From contig NZ_CP020042.1 in assembly GCF_002028425.1 (NCBI RefSeq), positions 186,001 to 250,000 on the forward strand: 64,000 nucleotides of DNA, in the 5' to 3' direction. Below are positions 9,347 through 17,660 of the stretch, piece after piece. The position numbers and the translations under genes are program-made. This stretch comes from Streptomyces katrae. Lineage in GTDB: Bacteria > Actinomycetota > Actinomycetes > Streptomycetales > Streptomycetaceae. The notes below the pieces were generated by a model, which was not told the DNA's origin, ran no database searches, and was given only the letters and a program-made list of their open reading frames with translations. Each line of letters opens with the position of its first letter. The stretch's first letter is position 1.

Positions 9347-10447
9347 ATGCACCGCAAGCGTGTCGCCGCCGCTGTTCTGCTCGCCTCAGCGATCGCCGGG
9401 GCGGCCGCGCCCGTGGCGGCGGCGGGGCCGGTCGACCCGGTGCAGCGGCAGCTGGACCTGCTCGTCGACAGCGACGGGGTCCCGGGCGCCCTGGCGTACG
9501 ACGGCAGGACGACCCGTACCTCCGGTGTCGCGGACCTGGAGTCGGGCCGGCCCATGGTCGATGCGCAGGGGCGGATGCGGCTGGCCAGCGACACCAAGGC
9601 GTTCACGGCGGCGGCCGTGATGCGGCTGGTGGCGGACGGTCGGGTCCGGCTCGACGACCGCGCCGGCCGCTACGTGCCGCTGCTCGCCGAACGCCCCGTC
9701 ACCATCCGGCAGTTGCTCAAGCAGACCAGCGGGCTGCCGGAGTACGCCACGCTGGTCGACTGGACCCGGCCCGGCACTCCCGAGGACTATCTGGCCCTCG
9801 CGCTCAAGGAGAAGCCGGTCTTCGACCCCGGCACCGACTGGGGTTACTCCAACACCAACTACCTGGTACTCGGCATGGTGATCGACAAGGCGTCGGGAGT
9901 CGGCTTCCGGACGTACGTCGAACGAACGATCCTGCGCCCGCTGCACCTGGACGACACCTACTGGCCCGCCCCCGGCGAGCTGGCGCTGCGCGGGCCGCAC
10001 GCCCGCAACTACGGCGTCCACCCGGCCGCCCCGGAGGCCGGCCGAGTGGACGTGACCGATCTCCCCGGTTACGAGTTCGGCGCGTCCGGCGGGCTCGTCT
10101 CCACACCCAAGGACCTCAACGCCTTCTGGGACGGACTGTTCGGCGGCCGCCTCCTGCCCGACTGGGCGCTGCGCCAGATGACCCGGGACACCACCGAGGT
10201 CGGCGGGCGCGACGTCTACCCGGCGGGCAGCCGCTACGGCTACGGCGTCGCCTCGATCCCGCTCAGCTGCGGTGGCGTGTACTGGGGCCACGGCGGCGAT
10301 CTGCCCGGCAACTCGGTCGGTGGGGGCCGCGCCACGGCGGGCCGCGGAACGGTGACCGTCTACACCACGACCTGGGCTGCCGAGGGCGAGAGCCTGCGCC
10401 ATCTCCAGGGGGCGGTGGACGCGGCCCTGTGCGCCAAGCGGCGCTAG
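9347..10447 (+). CDS. Secreted serine hydrolase (beta-lactamase/DD-peptidase class C fold)
   Basis: 366 residues from ATG 9347, preceded by AGGGGGAAG. A signal peptide (MHRKR, Ala-rich core, cleavage near AAAG) sends it outside the cell. The penicillin-binding fold motifs are present: Ser81-Asp-Thr-Lys84 (SxxK), Tyr167-Ser-Asn169 (YxN) and HGGDLPG near residue 312 as the third motif. Such enzymes act as DD-carboxypeptidases or esterases; substrate cannot be told from sequence. The frame is open 27 codons upstream into the IS1182 remnant, but the signal peptide sets the start. Convergent with the SCO6745-type gene. Confidence 0.85.
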   Translation: MHRKRVAAAVLLASAIAGAAAPVAAAGPVDPVQRQLDLLVDSDGVPGALAYDGRTTRTSGVADLESGRPMVDAQGRMRLASDTKAFTAAAVMRLVADGRVRLDDRAGRYVPLLAERPVTIRQLLKQTSGLPEYATLVDWTRPGTPEDYLALALKEKPVFDPGTDWGYSNTNYLVLGMVIDKASGVGFRTYVERTILRPLHLDDTYWPAPGELALRGPHARNYGVHPAAPEAGRVDVTDLPGYEFGASGGLVSTPKDLNAFWDGLFGGRLLPDWALRQMTRDTTEVGGRDVYPAGSRYGYGVASIPLSCGGVYWGHGGDLPGNSVGGGRATAGRGTVTVYTTTWAAEGESLRHLQGAVDAALCAKRR

Positions 10448-10455
10448 CCACCGGA

Positions 10456-10510
10456 CGCGCCCTCGTCCTACTCCCCCGACGGCCGTCCGTCCAGGGACGG
10501 GTAGGGCGCG
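10456..10510. terminator. Imperfect inverted repeat between convergent genes
   Basis: CGCGCCCT at 10456-10463 pairs with AGGGCGCG at 10503-10510. CGTCC (10464-10468) can pair with GGACG (10495-10499), leaving a 3-base bulge. Placed just after the serine hydrolase stop and before the end of the facing gene, it could stop transcription from both sides. Weak evidence. Confidence 0.35.
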
Positions 10511-10626
10511 CGGTCACCGCCGCGAGACGGGCCATGTGCGAGGAGATGCCGGTGGCCGGCGCCGGCTGCGGCCCCGGCTCCGTTGCGCCGCAGCCGGTAC
10601 GCGCGGTGGGGAGCCCCACGAGACCC

Positions 10627-11523
10627 CTACACCTTGCCGATGCCCAACGTGGTCGTCATGGGAAGCAGCCCCGAGCCGATCACCGCGACCCAGAAATCGC
10701 CGAGCAGGGCCGCGAGCCGCGTCAGGCTTTCGGAGCCCAGCGCCTCGCACGGCCCGGCGGCGAGCTCGTCCGTGCGGCGCTCGACCTGCGCGCGCAGCGC
10801 ATGCCCCGCCGCGGTCGCCGTCGCGGGGCCGTGGGGCTCCAACAGGCCTCGCTCCACGAGGCGTTCCCGCGCGGCGGCCCAGTGCGGGGCGCTCCACTGC
10901 CGGCTCTGAAAGGTCTCCTCCGGCGCCGCCCCGACGGCGGCGAACGACACGAGTGCCTCCACCGGGTCGAGCCCCGCGGCGAGGAGGGCCGCGACATGGC
11001 CGTCCCCGCGGTGCTCGCGCAGGATGGTCGCGGCCTGCCAGAGCACGAGGTGCGGGGCGTCCGGCCAGGCCAGGGCCGCGTTGGCGGCGGCGAGCGGGCG
11101 GCCCTCGACGTCGGCGGCCTCGGCCGCACGGCGGGCCAGGCTCGCGGCCTCCGCGAGCTCGGGGCTGTCGACGCGGTCTCCCAAGAGCGCGCGGTAGGCA
11201 TGGTCGACGGCCCGCTCGCGGGCGGCGAGGACGGCCTCGGGGGACGCGACGTCCCATACGGCGGGGACGTAGCGCCCGACCATCTCCGGGCTGAAGCTGT
11301 GGAACACGGACACCACCCGGTCAGGTCCGGCCGCCCCCAGCGGCGCGGCCCGCCAGGCGAAGTAGCTCGGCCACCGCTCGTCGGTCTCGAAGCCGAGGGC
11401 GGCGGCCTCTTCGAAGGACTCCGGCGCGTAGTAGAGCACGGCGTGCAGCGGCTCGAGGAGCTGCCACAAGTGCCGTACGCGACCGGGCTCGATGCCGTCC
11501 GGCACGGCGTTCTGGTCCGACAT
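10627..11523 (-). CDS. SCO6745-family protein
   Basis: 298 residues of the actinobacterial SCO6745 family: RHLWQLLEPLHAVLYYAPES, PSYFAWRAAPLGAAGPDRVV and FHSFSPEMVGRYVPAVWDVA, then a helical C-terminal half with a winged-helix-like segment (AARERLVERGLLEPHGPATA). No enzymatic motif is seen and the biochemical role is unknown. ATG 11523 has GAGGAG seven bases upstream. It is divergent from a TetR regulator whose putative operators overlap this gene's TTGACA promoter, so it is the likely target of that regulator. Confidence 0.75.
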   Translation of the reverse strand: MSDQNAVPDGIEPGRVRHLWQLLEPLHAVLYYAPESFEEAAALGFETDERWPSYFAWRAAPLGAAGPDRVVSVFHSFSPEMVGRYVPAVWDVASPEAVLAARERAVDHAYRALLGDRVDSPELAEAASLARRAAEAADVEGRPLAAANAALAWPDAPHLVLWQAATILREHRGDGHVAALLAAGLDPVEALVSFAAVGAAPEETFQSRQWSAPHWAAARERLVERGLLEPHGPATATAAGHALRAQVERRTDELAAGPCEALGSESLTRLAALLGDFWVAVIGSGLLPMTTTLGIGKV

Positions 11524-11583
11524 GACGTCTCCTCAACAGGCTTGCTCGCCGGGTCCGTGCCCGTCGGGGGCCCGGGCCGCTTC

Positions 11584-11649
11584 GAACTTGTCACTGACTA
11601 GATTGCTCGGCCGACTTGAACTTGTCAACGCCTAGATCCGGCGTAGTCT
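11584..11649. promoter_or_regulatory. Divergent promoters with repeated putative TetR operator
   Basis: Two 20-base direct repeats share GAACTTGTCA..(n4)..CTAGAT, at 11584-11603 and 11618-11637; the first contains the near-palindrome TTGTCACTGACTA. On the minus strand TTGACA (11628-11623), a 17-base gap and CAATCT (11605-11600) make a strong promoter for the SCO6745 gene. On the plus strand TTGTCA (11622-11627), 16 bases and TAGTCT (11644-11649) end 7 bases before the TetR GTG, so that transcript would be leaderless. Repressor binding would cover both promoters. Confidence 0.6.
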
Positions 11650-11656
11650 GTTCACC

Positions 11657-12217
11657 GTGACCAGCCAGCGCACCTACCACCACGGCGATCTGCGCCATGC
11701 CGTCCTGACCGCGGCCCTCGACGTCATCGCCGCCGAGGGCCCCGGCGCCCTGAGCCTGCGCGACCTCGCACGCCGGGCCGGCGTCTCGCACGCCGCACCG
11801 GCGCATCACTTCAAGGACCGCACCGGCCTGCTCACCGCGATCGCGGCGGAGGGGTACGACCTCCTCGCCGAGGCGCTCGCGGACGCGCCGGAGCTGCGTG
11901 AACGGGGCGTGCGCTACGTGCGGTTCGCCATGACGCATCCGGCGCACTTCCAAGTGATGTTCCAGCCGGAACTGCTGCGCGGGAACGACACGGACCTGAC
12001 GGCCGCCAGGCAGCGTGCCGGTGAGCAACTGCGCGGCGGAGTGTCCCAGTTGCCCGATGACGGTCGGGGCGAGGACGCCCGGCTGGCGGGAGTCGCCGCC
12101 TGGAGCCTCGCCCACGGTTTCGCCACACTGCTGCTGAGCCGGAACCTGAACGGCCCACTGGACGACCAGGACCCCGAGGAGGCCTTCCGGTCGCTCGCCG
12201 GACTGTTGTTCAGGTGA
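11657..12217 (+). CDS. TetR-family transcriptional regulator (WHG-type C-terminal domain)
   Basis: 186 residues. The N-terminal helix-turn-helix is clear: RTYHHGDLRHAVLTAALDVI, then LSLRDLARRAGVSHAAPAHH. The ligand-binding part carries RYVRFAMTHPAHFQVMFQPE, typical of the subgroup with the TetR_C_25/WHG domain. It probably represses itself and the divergent SCO6745-type gene through the repeated sites in the shared 133-base intergenic region. The ligand is unknown. GTG 11657 has no Shine-Dalgarno sequence, consistent with leaderless translation. Confidence 0.85.
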   Translation: MTSQRTYHHGDLRHAVLTAALDVIAAEGPGALSLRDLARRAGVSHAAPAHHFKDRTGLLTAIAAEGYDLLAEALADAPELRERGVRYVRFAMTHPAHFQVMFQPELLRGNDTDLTAARQRAGEQLRGGVSQLPDDGRGEDARLAGVAAWSLAHGFATLLLSRNLNGPLDDQDPEEAFRSLAGLLFR

Positions 12218-12264
12218 GCGAAGAGGCGGCCCCACTGAGGTTCAGGACGTGCTCAGCTCGGCCG

Positions 12265-12612
12265 TCAGCGGTGGCCCAGTACGTTGACCACCCGGCCGTT
12301 GGGGTCACGGACGAAGAAACGGCGTACCCCCCATTCCTCGTCCTGCAAGGGGTGGACGATCTCCGCGCCGCTCTCCCGCACGGCCGCGTAGACCGCGTCC
12401 ACGTCGTCCACTTCGACGCTCATGTCGGGAGTGACGGGTGCGGTCTTGTCCCCGGCCGTGAAGCTGATCTGCGCCGTCGGACTGGAGGAGGAGGCGAGCG
12501 TCATGATCCAGCCGTGGTTCATGACCTCCTCGAATCCGAGCACGCCGTAGAACTCCCGGCTCTCCTGTACGGCCTCCGACCGGACATTGGGTACGACGCG
12601 GCGAACGGACAT
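12265..12612 (-). CDS. VOC-superfamily protein (glyoxalase/dioxygenase fold)
   Basis: 115 residues from ATG 12612. The first beta-alpha-beta unit (VVPNVRSEAVQESREFYGVL, GFEEVMNHGWIMTLAS) and the last (GVRRFFVRDPNGRVVNVLGH) are standard for vicinal-oxygen-chelate proteins; the conserved end ..RDPNGRVVNVL normally supplies a metal ligand, but Glu is replaced by Val here, so metal binding is doubtful. Function cannot be assigned. The frame is open farther upstream, but the sequence there is low-complexity Pro/Gly/Arg. Convergent with the TetR gene. Confidence 0.7.
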   Translation of the reverse strand: MSVRRVVPNVRSEAVQESREFYGVLGFEEVMNHGWIMTLASSSSPTAQISFTAGDKTAPVTPDMSVEVDDVDAVYAAVRESGAEIVHPLQDEEWGVRRFFVRDPNGRVVNVLGHR

Positions 12613-12793
12613 CGGTGCCCCGGGACCGCCGGGCGGGTGGCGGGGCGGTTGCGGATCATCAGCGCGCTCGACGCCGGGCCGAACTCCGGCTCCGCGGCGA
12701 CGGCTCCCCCCGGGAGCGCCGCCGGACGTCCCGGTCCTCCGGCAGCCGCGCTGAGGACCGCCCGGCCGGTGGCGGCCCTCAGGCCGGTGGTGC

Positions 12794-13213
12794 TCAGGCC
12801 GCGGCATCGATGCCGAGTTCGGTGAGCAGGCCCCGGACGCGCCGCTCGATCTCGTCGCGGATGGGGCGGACCGCGGCGACGCCCTGGCCCGCGGGGTCGT
12901 CGAGCTGCCAGTCCAGGTAGCGCTTGCCGGGGAAGTAGGGGCAGGCGTCGCCGCAGCCCATGGTGATCACGACGTCCGAGGACTGAACGGCCTCGGCGGT
13001 GAGGACCTTCGGGGTCTCGGCGGAGATGTCGATGCCGGCCTCGGCCATGGCGTCGACCACGGCCGCGTTGACGGTGGCGGCGGGGGCGGAGCCGGCCGAG
13101 CGGACCTCGACCCGGCCTGCGCCGAGGTGGGTGAGGAACGCGGCGGCCATCTGGGAGCGGCCGGCGTTGTGTACACAGACGAACAGTACGGACGGGCCGG
13201 TGGAGGTGCTCAT
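12794..13213 (-). CDS. arsC: Arsenate reductase, LMW-phosphatase type
   Basis: 139 residues. The phosphatase-like P-loop Cys13-VHNAG-Arg19 is followed by the Cys pair in ITMGCGDACPYFPGKRYLDW, the redox relay of this ArsC class, and the Asp of LDWQLDDP. It reduces As(V) to As(III) in the cytoplasm; whether with thioredoxin or mycothiol/mycoredoxin cannot be told here. Its ATG overlaps the aquaporin stop by 4 bases, making it third in arsR-aquaporin-arsC. No ArsB or Acr3 pump is present, so the reduced product presumably leaves through the aquaporin. Confidence 0.93.
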   Translation of the reverse strand: MSTSTGPSVLFVCVHNAGRSQMAAAFLTHLGAGRVEVRSAGSAPAATVNAAVVDAMAEAGIDISAETPKVLTAEAVQSSDVVITMGCGDACPYFPGKRYLDWQLDDPAGQGVAAVRPIRDEIERRVRGLLTELGIDAAA

Positions 13214-14007
13214 CGGGTCGGGGCTCTTTCTCCGGTGGAACGGGCGGGGGCGGCGGGCTCGCGCCCGCCGGGCAGGGCGACGGTCGCAGTATCGGTGTCG
13301 GTGTCGGTGTCGGGTTCGGTCACCGCGGTGCGGCCGAAGGAGACGGCGGCCAGGGCGAGACCGGCAGCGGCGCCGATCAGCTGGGCGGCGAGGAAGGGCG
13401 GCACGGAGGCGGGGGCGATGCCGGCGAAGGTGTCGGTGAACGCCCGCCCGATGGTGACGGCCGGGTTGGCGAAGGAGGTGGAGGAGGTGAACCAGTACGC
13501 CGCCCCGATGTAGGAGGCGACCAGCAGGGGCGCCAGGTGCCCCCGGCCCGCGCGGGCCAGACCGAGGACGAGCCAGACCAGCCCGGCGGTCGCCACGACC
13601 TCGCCCAGCCACAGGTGCCCGGCCCACCGGTCGTGGGTGGAGAGGTGGACCATGGGCCTGCCGAACATGGCGTCCGCCAGCACCGCGCCGGCGATCGCCC
13701 CGGCCACCTGGGCGGGCACGTACGCGGCGACCTCGCGCAGAGCCGGGCCGTCACCGGTGCGGCGTCCCGTGAACCAGGTGGCGAGGGTGACCGCGGGGTT
13801 GAAGTGCGCCCCGGACACCGGGCCGAGCAGGGCGATCAGCACGCCGAGGCCGAAAACGGTGGCCAGGGAGTTGGCCAGCAGCTGCGTGCCGACGTCGTGG
13901 GTCAGTTCGGCGGCCTGGATCCCGGAGCCGACCACCACTGTGACCAGGGCGGCCGTACCCAGTGCCTCGACCGCCGCCCGGCGCCGCAGCGGCAGGGACG
14001 CGCTCAC
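13210..14007 (-). CDS. Aquaporin (MIP family) of the arsenic operon
   Basis: 265 residues, six membrane segments and both NPA boxes: GAHFNPAVTLA (NPA 70-72) and SFANPAVTIG (NPA 181-183). Located between arsR and arsC, it fits aquaglyceroporins that let As(III) leave down its gradient after ArsC reduction, as described for AqpS of Sinorhizobium. GTG 14007 overlaps the arsR stop as GTGA. The C-terminal tail holds a TDTDTDTDT run encoded by a hexamer repeat near 13292-13312, a possible site of length variation. Transport of arsenite is inferred from context. Confidence 0.88.
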   Translation of the reverse strand: MSASLPLRRRAAVEALGTAALVTVVVGSGIQAAELTHDVGTQLLANSLATVFGLGVLIALLGPVSGAHFNPAVTLATWFTGRRTGDGPALREVAAYVPAQVAGAIAGAVLADAMFGRPMVHLSTHDRWAGHLWLGEVVATAGLVWLVLGLARAGRGHLAPLLVASYIGAAYWFTSSTSFANPAVTIGRAFTDTFAGIAPASVPPFLAAQLIGAAAGLALAAVSFGRTAVTEPDTDTDTDTATVALPGGREPAAPARSTGERAPTR

Positions 14008-14384
14008 GCGGAAACCTTCCCGGACGCGGCCGGAATCTCCAGCAGGGCGGACAGCTGCGCCAGGGCCCCGGGGAGCACCCAGTAGTACACCCAGGTCCCG
14101 CGCCGCTCGGAGCCGACCAGCCCGGCCTCCCGCAGCACCTTCAGGTGGTGGGAGATCGTCGGCTGGGACACGTCGAACGCGCCGATGAGGTCGCACACGC
14201 ACGCCTCCCCGCCCTCGTGGGAGGCGATCAGGGACAGCAACCTCAACCGGATCGGATCCGACAGGGCCTTGAACGTCCGCGACAGCTCCGCCGCGGCCTC
14301 CTCACCGAGCGGCTCGCGGACCATCGGCGCGCAGCACGCCGCCTCGCCCTGCCCGAGCACCGGCAGACCAGCTTGTTTCGACAT
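14004..14384 (-). CDS. arsR: ArsR-family metalloregulator
   Basis: 126 residues. The winged-helix core includes ALSDPIRLRLLSLIA and FDVSQPTISHHLKVLREAGL. ACVCDL (Cys62, Cys64) is the ArsR metalloid site at the start of the recognition region, and an extra Cys pair at 17-18 may be a third ligand source. As(III) binding should release it from DNA. It leads arsR-aquaporin-arsC with 4-base overlaps and faces cadI across an 85-base gap containing a 16-base palindrome, so it probably controls both directions. Confidence 0.93.
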   Translation of the reverse strand: MSKQAGLPVLGQGEAACCAPMVREPLGEEAAAELSRTFKALSDPIRLRLLSLIASHEGGEACVCDLIGAFDVSQPTISHHLKVLREAGLVGSERRGTWVYYWVLPGALAQLSALLEIPAASGKVSA

Positions 14385-14392
14385 TCTTCAAT

Positions 14393-14422
14393 ATTGACAG
14401 CTGTCGATCCCGGTGACAAGGT
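14393..14422 (+). promoter_or_regulatory. cadI promoter overlapping a putative ArsR operator
   Basis: ATTGACAGCTGTCGAT (14393-14408) is a palindrome with one mismatched pair. TTGACA within it (14394-14399), a 17-base spacer and CAAGGT (14417-14422) form a good promoter for cadI. ArsR bound to the palindrome would block the -35 box. Operator assignment is inference from position and symmetry. Confidence 0.6.
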
Positions 14423-14469
14423 CGACTGTATCGACGGATGTCGAAACAGGTAGCTCGAAGGGAACCGCC

Positions 14470-14904
14470 ATGTCCCGCGTTCAGCTCGCCCTGCGCGTCG
14501 CCGACCTCGAAGCCTCGGTCGCCTTCTATTCCAGGCTGTTCGGCACCGAGCCCGCCAAGCGCCGCCCGGGCTACGCCAACTTCGCCGTCGCCGACCCCGC
14601 GCTCAAGCTCGTCCTCATCGAGGGCGAGGCAGGCGAGGACACCCGCCTGGACCACCTCGGCGTCGAGGTCGCCTCCACCGAGGAGGTCAGGGCCGCCGCC
14701 GGACGTCTCACGTCGGCGGGCCTGGCCACCGTCGAGGAGAACGACACCTCCTGCTGCTACGCCCTGCAGGACAAGGTGTGGGTCACCGGCCCAGGCAAGG
14801 AGCCCTGGGAGGTCTACGCCGTGAAGTCCGACGCCGACACCCTCGGCAAGAGCGCCGGCAGCGCCCCGGACACCTGCTGTGGCACCACCACTTGCGGCGG
14901 CTGA
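14470..14904 (+). CDS. cadI: CadI/ArsI-like heavy-metal-responsive VOC protein
   Basis: 144 residues, VOC fold. It begins MSRVQLALRVADLE and carries RRPGYANFAVADPALKLVLI, DHLGVEV (His62), DTSCCYALQDKVWVTGPG (Cys95-Cys96) and EPWEVYAV, as in mycobacterial CadI. True ArsI C-As lyases use His5, His62 and Glu115 plus the Cys pair; here residue 5 is Gln, as in CadI, so lyase activity is uncertain. The C-terminus adds a second Cys cluster, DTCCGTTTCGG. Divergent from arsR; induction by arsenite or cadmium is likely. GAAGGGAA precedes ATG. Confidence 0.85.
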   Translation: MSRVQLALRVADLEASVAFYSRLFGTEPAKRRPGYANFAVADPALKLVLIEGEAGEDTRLDHLGVEVASTEEVRAAAGRLTSAGLATVEENDTSCCYALQDKVWVTGPGKEPWEVYAVKSDADTLGKSAGSAPDTCCGTTTCGG

Positions 14905-15338
14905 CCCCTCCCGGGCCGGCCGGGCGGGGGCGGCGGAAGGGGTTGGGTGATCGGCGTGCGCGGCAAGGTCTGCGGGGCGGGCACGGATTGCACGATCTCC
15001 CGCATCATGTCGTCGCCGCCGACTGCCGTCAGCCCGGTGACCGCGGTGAGTGCCACGATCTAGCCAGATCCCAACGAAGCGGCCCAGCGCGGACGTCCCC
15101 GCTCAGCGCAACCGACTCCGGGGCGGTCCCACCGCACCGGAGGCGGCCCCCGTCCGCGCCGCGCCCGCGGAGGTGGCCATCCCCCACCCTGCCCGGCCCA
15201 CTCCGCCCGACGCCCTGCGGTTCGCCCACAGCTCGCTGCTCCCCCACCAGCGGCCGCTCACCCTCGACGAACGCCTCGAAGGCGTTCACCGCCGGGTGCG
15301 AGACCCTCGGCATCAGCGTGCAAGCGTCCCCGCCGTGG
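14905..15338. other. Intergenic stretch without a supportable gene
   Basis: Short open frames exist on both strands, none with a convincing start site or recognisable domain. A plus-strand stretch ending at 15063 (TAG) and a minus-strand one around 15030-15310 have ordinary high-G+C open character only. Confidence 0.4.
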
Positions 15339-16064
15339 TCAGTGCTGACAGCACGGCCGGACGCGGAGCAGCTCGGTCCGCAGCACGGGGGTGCCGTCGA
15401 CCGGTGCCGGGTCCTCCGTGGTCGGCGCGATGCCTGCGGCGGCGACTTTGTCGAGTGTCGTCAGGCCGTCGGCGCCGACCGTGCCGAACACCGTGTAGTT
15501 CGGCCGCAGCGCCGAGTCGCCGTACACGACGAAGAACTGTGAACCGTTCGTGTCCGGACCGGCGTTGGCCATCGCCAGCAGGCCGCGCCCATAGAGCCGG
15601 CGCGTGCCGGTCGGATCGGTGGGTGCCGGCGGCAGGTCCACCGGCAGCTCGTCCTTGTACTTGTACCCGGGGCCGCCCTCACCCGTACCGGTCGGGTCGC
15701 CGCACTGCAGGACCTTCAGTGTCGGGTACGCCGTCAGACGGTGGCACACCGTACGGTCGTAGAACCCATGCCGGGCCAGATGCAGGAAACTCTGGACCGT
15801 GCACGGCGCCTTGGCCCGGTCCAAGTGCAGCGGGAGCGGGCCCTGGCTGGTCGGAACAGCCATGTCAACCGTGCCACGACCAGGGGTGCGCCGCGGGTCA
15901 GGCGGCAGCGGAACAGAGCGCGCCGGCGGCTCGTCCGGGGTCTGTGTGTACTGGCAAGGGCCGTGTGTGGTGCGCGGCGGAGCTCCGTCGGAAGCGGTGG
16001 CGACGCTCCCTGCGCCCACGACTAACGCCACGGCCACGAATACGCTGCTCAGTGCTCGTTTCAT
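15339..16064 (-). CDS. Secreted peptidyl-prolyl isomerase (cyclophilin type)
   Basis: 241 residues. A signal peptide (MKRALSSVFVAVALVVGAGS, cleavage near ATAS) is followed by a Cys/Pro-rich linker, then a cyclophilin domain: VQSFLHLARHGFYDRTVCHR, GYKYKDELP, GLLAMANAGPDTNGSQFFVV and PNYTVFGTV. The usual YDG-x-FHRV is YDRTVCHRLTAYP, and the active-site Arg of FHR is kept (CHR). It probably folds exported proteins. Six Cys residues in the mature part hint at disulfides. It stands alone, about 430 bases from the cadI end. Confidence 0.88.
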   Translation of the reverse strand: MKRALSSVFVAVALVVGAGSVATASDGAPPRTTHGPCQYTQTPDEPPARSVPLPPDPRRTPGRGTVDMAVPTSQGPLPLHLDRAKAPCTVQSFLHLARHGFYDRTVCHRLTAYPTLKVLQCGDPTGTGEGGPGYKYKDELPVDLPPAPTDPTGTRRLYGRGLLAMANAGPDTNGSQFFVVYGDSALRPNYTVFGTVGADGLTTLDKVAAAGIAPTTEDPAPVDGTPVLRTELLRVRPCCQH

Positions 16065-16236
16065 CTCGCACGCCTCCCGATGATCGCCAGTTCCTTGAGC
16101 GGTCGCAGTCTAGGGTGTGGTCTGGTCCGCGGGAATGGTCAACGGCGGGAGGCCGGCGCGGCCGGGCCCGAGCGCGCGCCGGTAGCCCCGTACGGCCGAA
16201 GCCGGATACGCCCCCCTACCGCCGGCCGCACGAACC

Positions 16237-17175
16237 CTACGGAACCAGCACGATCTTGCCCCGGACCCGCCCGGTCTCGCTGAGTTCGTGCGCCTTCGCC
16301 GCCTCGGTGAGGGGGAGGGTCTCGGAGATGGTGGGCCGGATGCCGTGGCCGTCGATCAGCGCGGCGAAGTCGGTCAGTACGGAAGGGGTCGGCTCGAGGA
16401 AGAACTCCACGAAGCGCACGGCCAGTTCGGCAGCGCGGGCGGTGACCTCGGTGCGGTCGACGCCGACCCCGACCACGTCCACCAGGATGCCGCCCGGCTT
16501 GAGCGTGCCGAGGGAGCGCGGCCCGTAGTCATGGCTGATGGTGTCCAGTACGGCATCGATGTCGCGGAGCGCGCCGAAGTCCGCCACCGTGTAGTCGATC
16601 AGCTCGTCGGCGCCGAGGTCCCGCAGGTACGCGTGCTTGGCGGCGCTCGCCGTGCCGATGACGTACGCGCCCCGGGCCTTGGCGATCTGGACGGCGAGGT
16701 GCCCGACGCCGCCGGCCGCGCCGTGGATCAGCACCCGGTGGCCGGGCCCCACGTCCGCGAGGGTGATCAGGGCCTGGTAGGCGGTGAAGCCCGAGATGGG
16801 CAGGGCCGCGGCGCCGATGTGGTCGAGGGTGCGGGGCTTGGGGGCGATCCGGTCCTCGGGGACGACGACGTGGTCTGCGTGGCTGCCGTGCGGCGGCACG
16901 GTCCAGCCGTACACCTCCTCGCCCTCCGCGAAGCGGTCCACGCCCTCGCCGAGCCGTTCCACGGTGCCGCTGAACTCGTGGCCGAGGACGTAGGGCGGCG
17001 GCCCGAAGAAGTCCACCTTGCCGGCCCGGACCTTCCAGTCGGCCGGGTTCATGCCGGTGGCCCGCACCCGGACCAGCACCTCGCCGGGACCGGGCACAGG
17101 GAGGGGCGTCTCGGCGAGTTCCAGCACGCCGGAGCCGCCGATGCTCCGCTGGATGATCACACGCGTCGTCGTCAT
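16237..17175 (-). CDS. NADP-dependent quinone oxidoreductase / zinc-independent MDR
   Basis: 312 residues of the medium-chain dehydrogenase family: GEVLVRVRATGMNPADWKVR, PPYVLGHEFSGTVERLGEGV and the nucleotide-binding LIHGAAGGVGHLAVQIAKAR (AxxGxxG). Structural and catalytic zinc ligands are absent, as in quinone oxidoreductases. ATG 17175 is chosen; an ATG three codons upstream is possible and neither has a clear Shine-Dalgarno site. Upstream DNA (17176-17240) is unusually A+T-rich for this window, suiting a promoter. Confidence 0.85.
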   Translation of the reverse strand: MTTTRVIIQRSIGGSGVLELAETPLPVPGPGEVLVRVRATGMNPADWKVRAGKVDFFGPPPYVLGHEFSGTVERLGEGVDRFAEGEEVYGWTVPPHGSHADHVVVPEDRIAPKPRTLDHIGAAALPISGFTAYQALITLADVGPGHRVLIHGAAGGVGHLAVQIAKARGAYVIGTASAAKHAYLRDLGADELIDYTVADFGALRDIDAVLDTISHDYGPRSLGTLKPGGILVDVVGVGVDRTEVTARAAELAVRFVEFFLEPTPSVLTDFAALIDGHGIRPTISETLPLTEAAKAHELSETGRVRGKIVLVP

Positions 17176-17284
17176 GAAGATCATTTTTGCACCGGGAGTG
17201 ATTAGTTGAACAGTAAATTTGACGACGGGATGAGGAGGCCAGAGTTCCGCCCCGGCCCCGTCACCGGAGTGGACGGCACACCCG

Positions 17285-17660
17285 TCGGCAGGGTGCCGCC
17301 GTGACCCGGACGTGTTCGTGATCAGTCCGTTCCGGCAGGTGGTGGCGGGAGCCCGGCGGGCGTGCCGGGACCTGATGCCAGCCGACCGGGTGGGGACGGT
17401 GCACACCACGCAGGGCAAGGAAGCGGACGTCGTCATCCTCGTCCTGGGCACGGACCCGCGCCGCCCGGGCGCCCGGGCCTGGGCGGCGTCACCGCCGAAC
17501 CTCCTCAACGTCGCGGTGAGCAGGGCGAAACGCCGCCTCTTCGTGATCGGCAACCTCGAGGCATGGCGCGGCCAGCGCTTCTTCAACACCTGGCGGAGTC
17601 GCTGCCGTGCCACAGGTGGCAGGCCCGGATCCGCGGGGAGGACGGCCGAAGCTGAGGCTG
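17285..17660 (+). pseudogene. C-terminal fragment of a superfamily 1 helicase
   Basis: DPDVFVISPFRQVVAGARRA, VGTVHTTQGKEADVVILVLG (motif V region), NLLNVAVSRAKRRLFVIGNL (motif VI) and AWRGQRFFNTW identify the end of an AAA_12-type DNA/RNA helicase. The sequence upstream of 17285 belongs to the oxidoreductase promoter region, so at least several hundred residues are missing. The frame runs on past 17660 without conserved sequence. 17661-17826 contains nothing else I can support. Confidence 0.75.
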
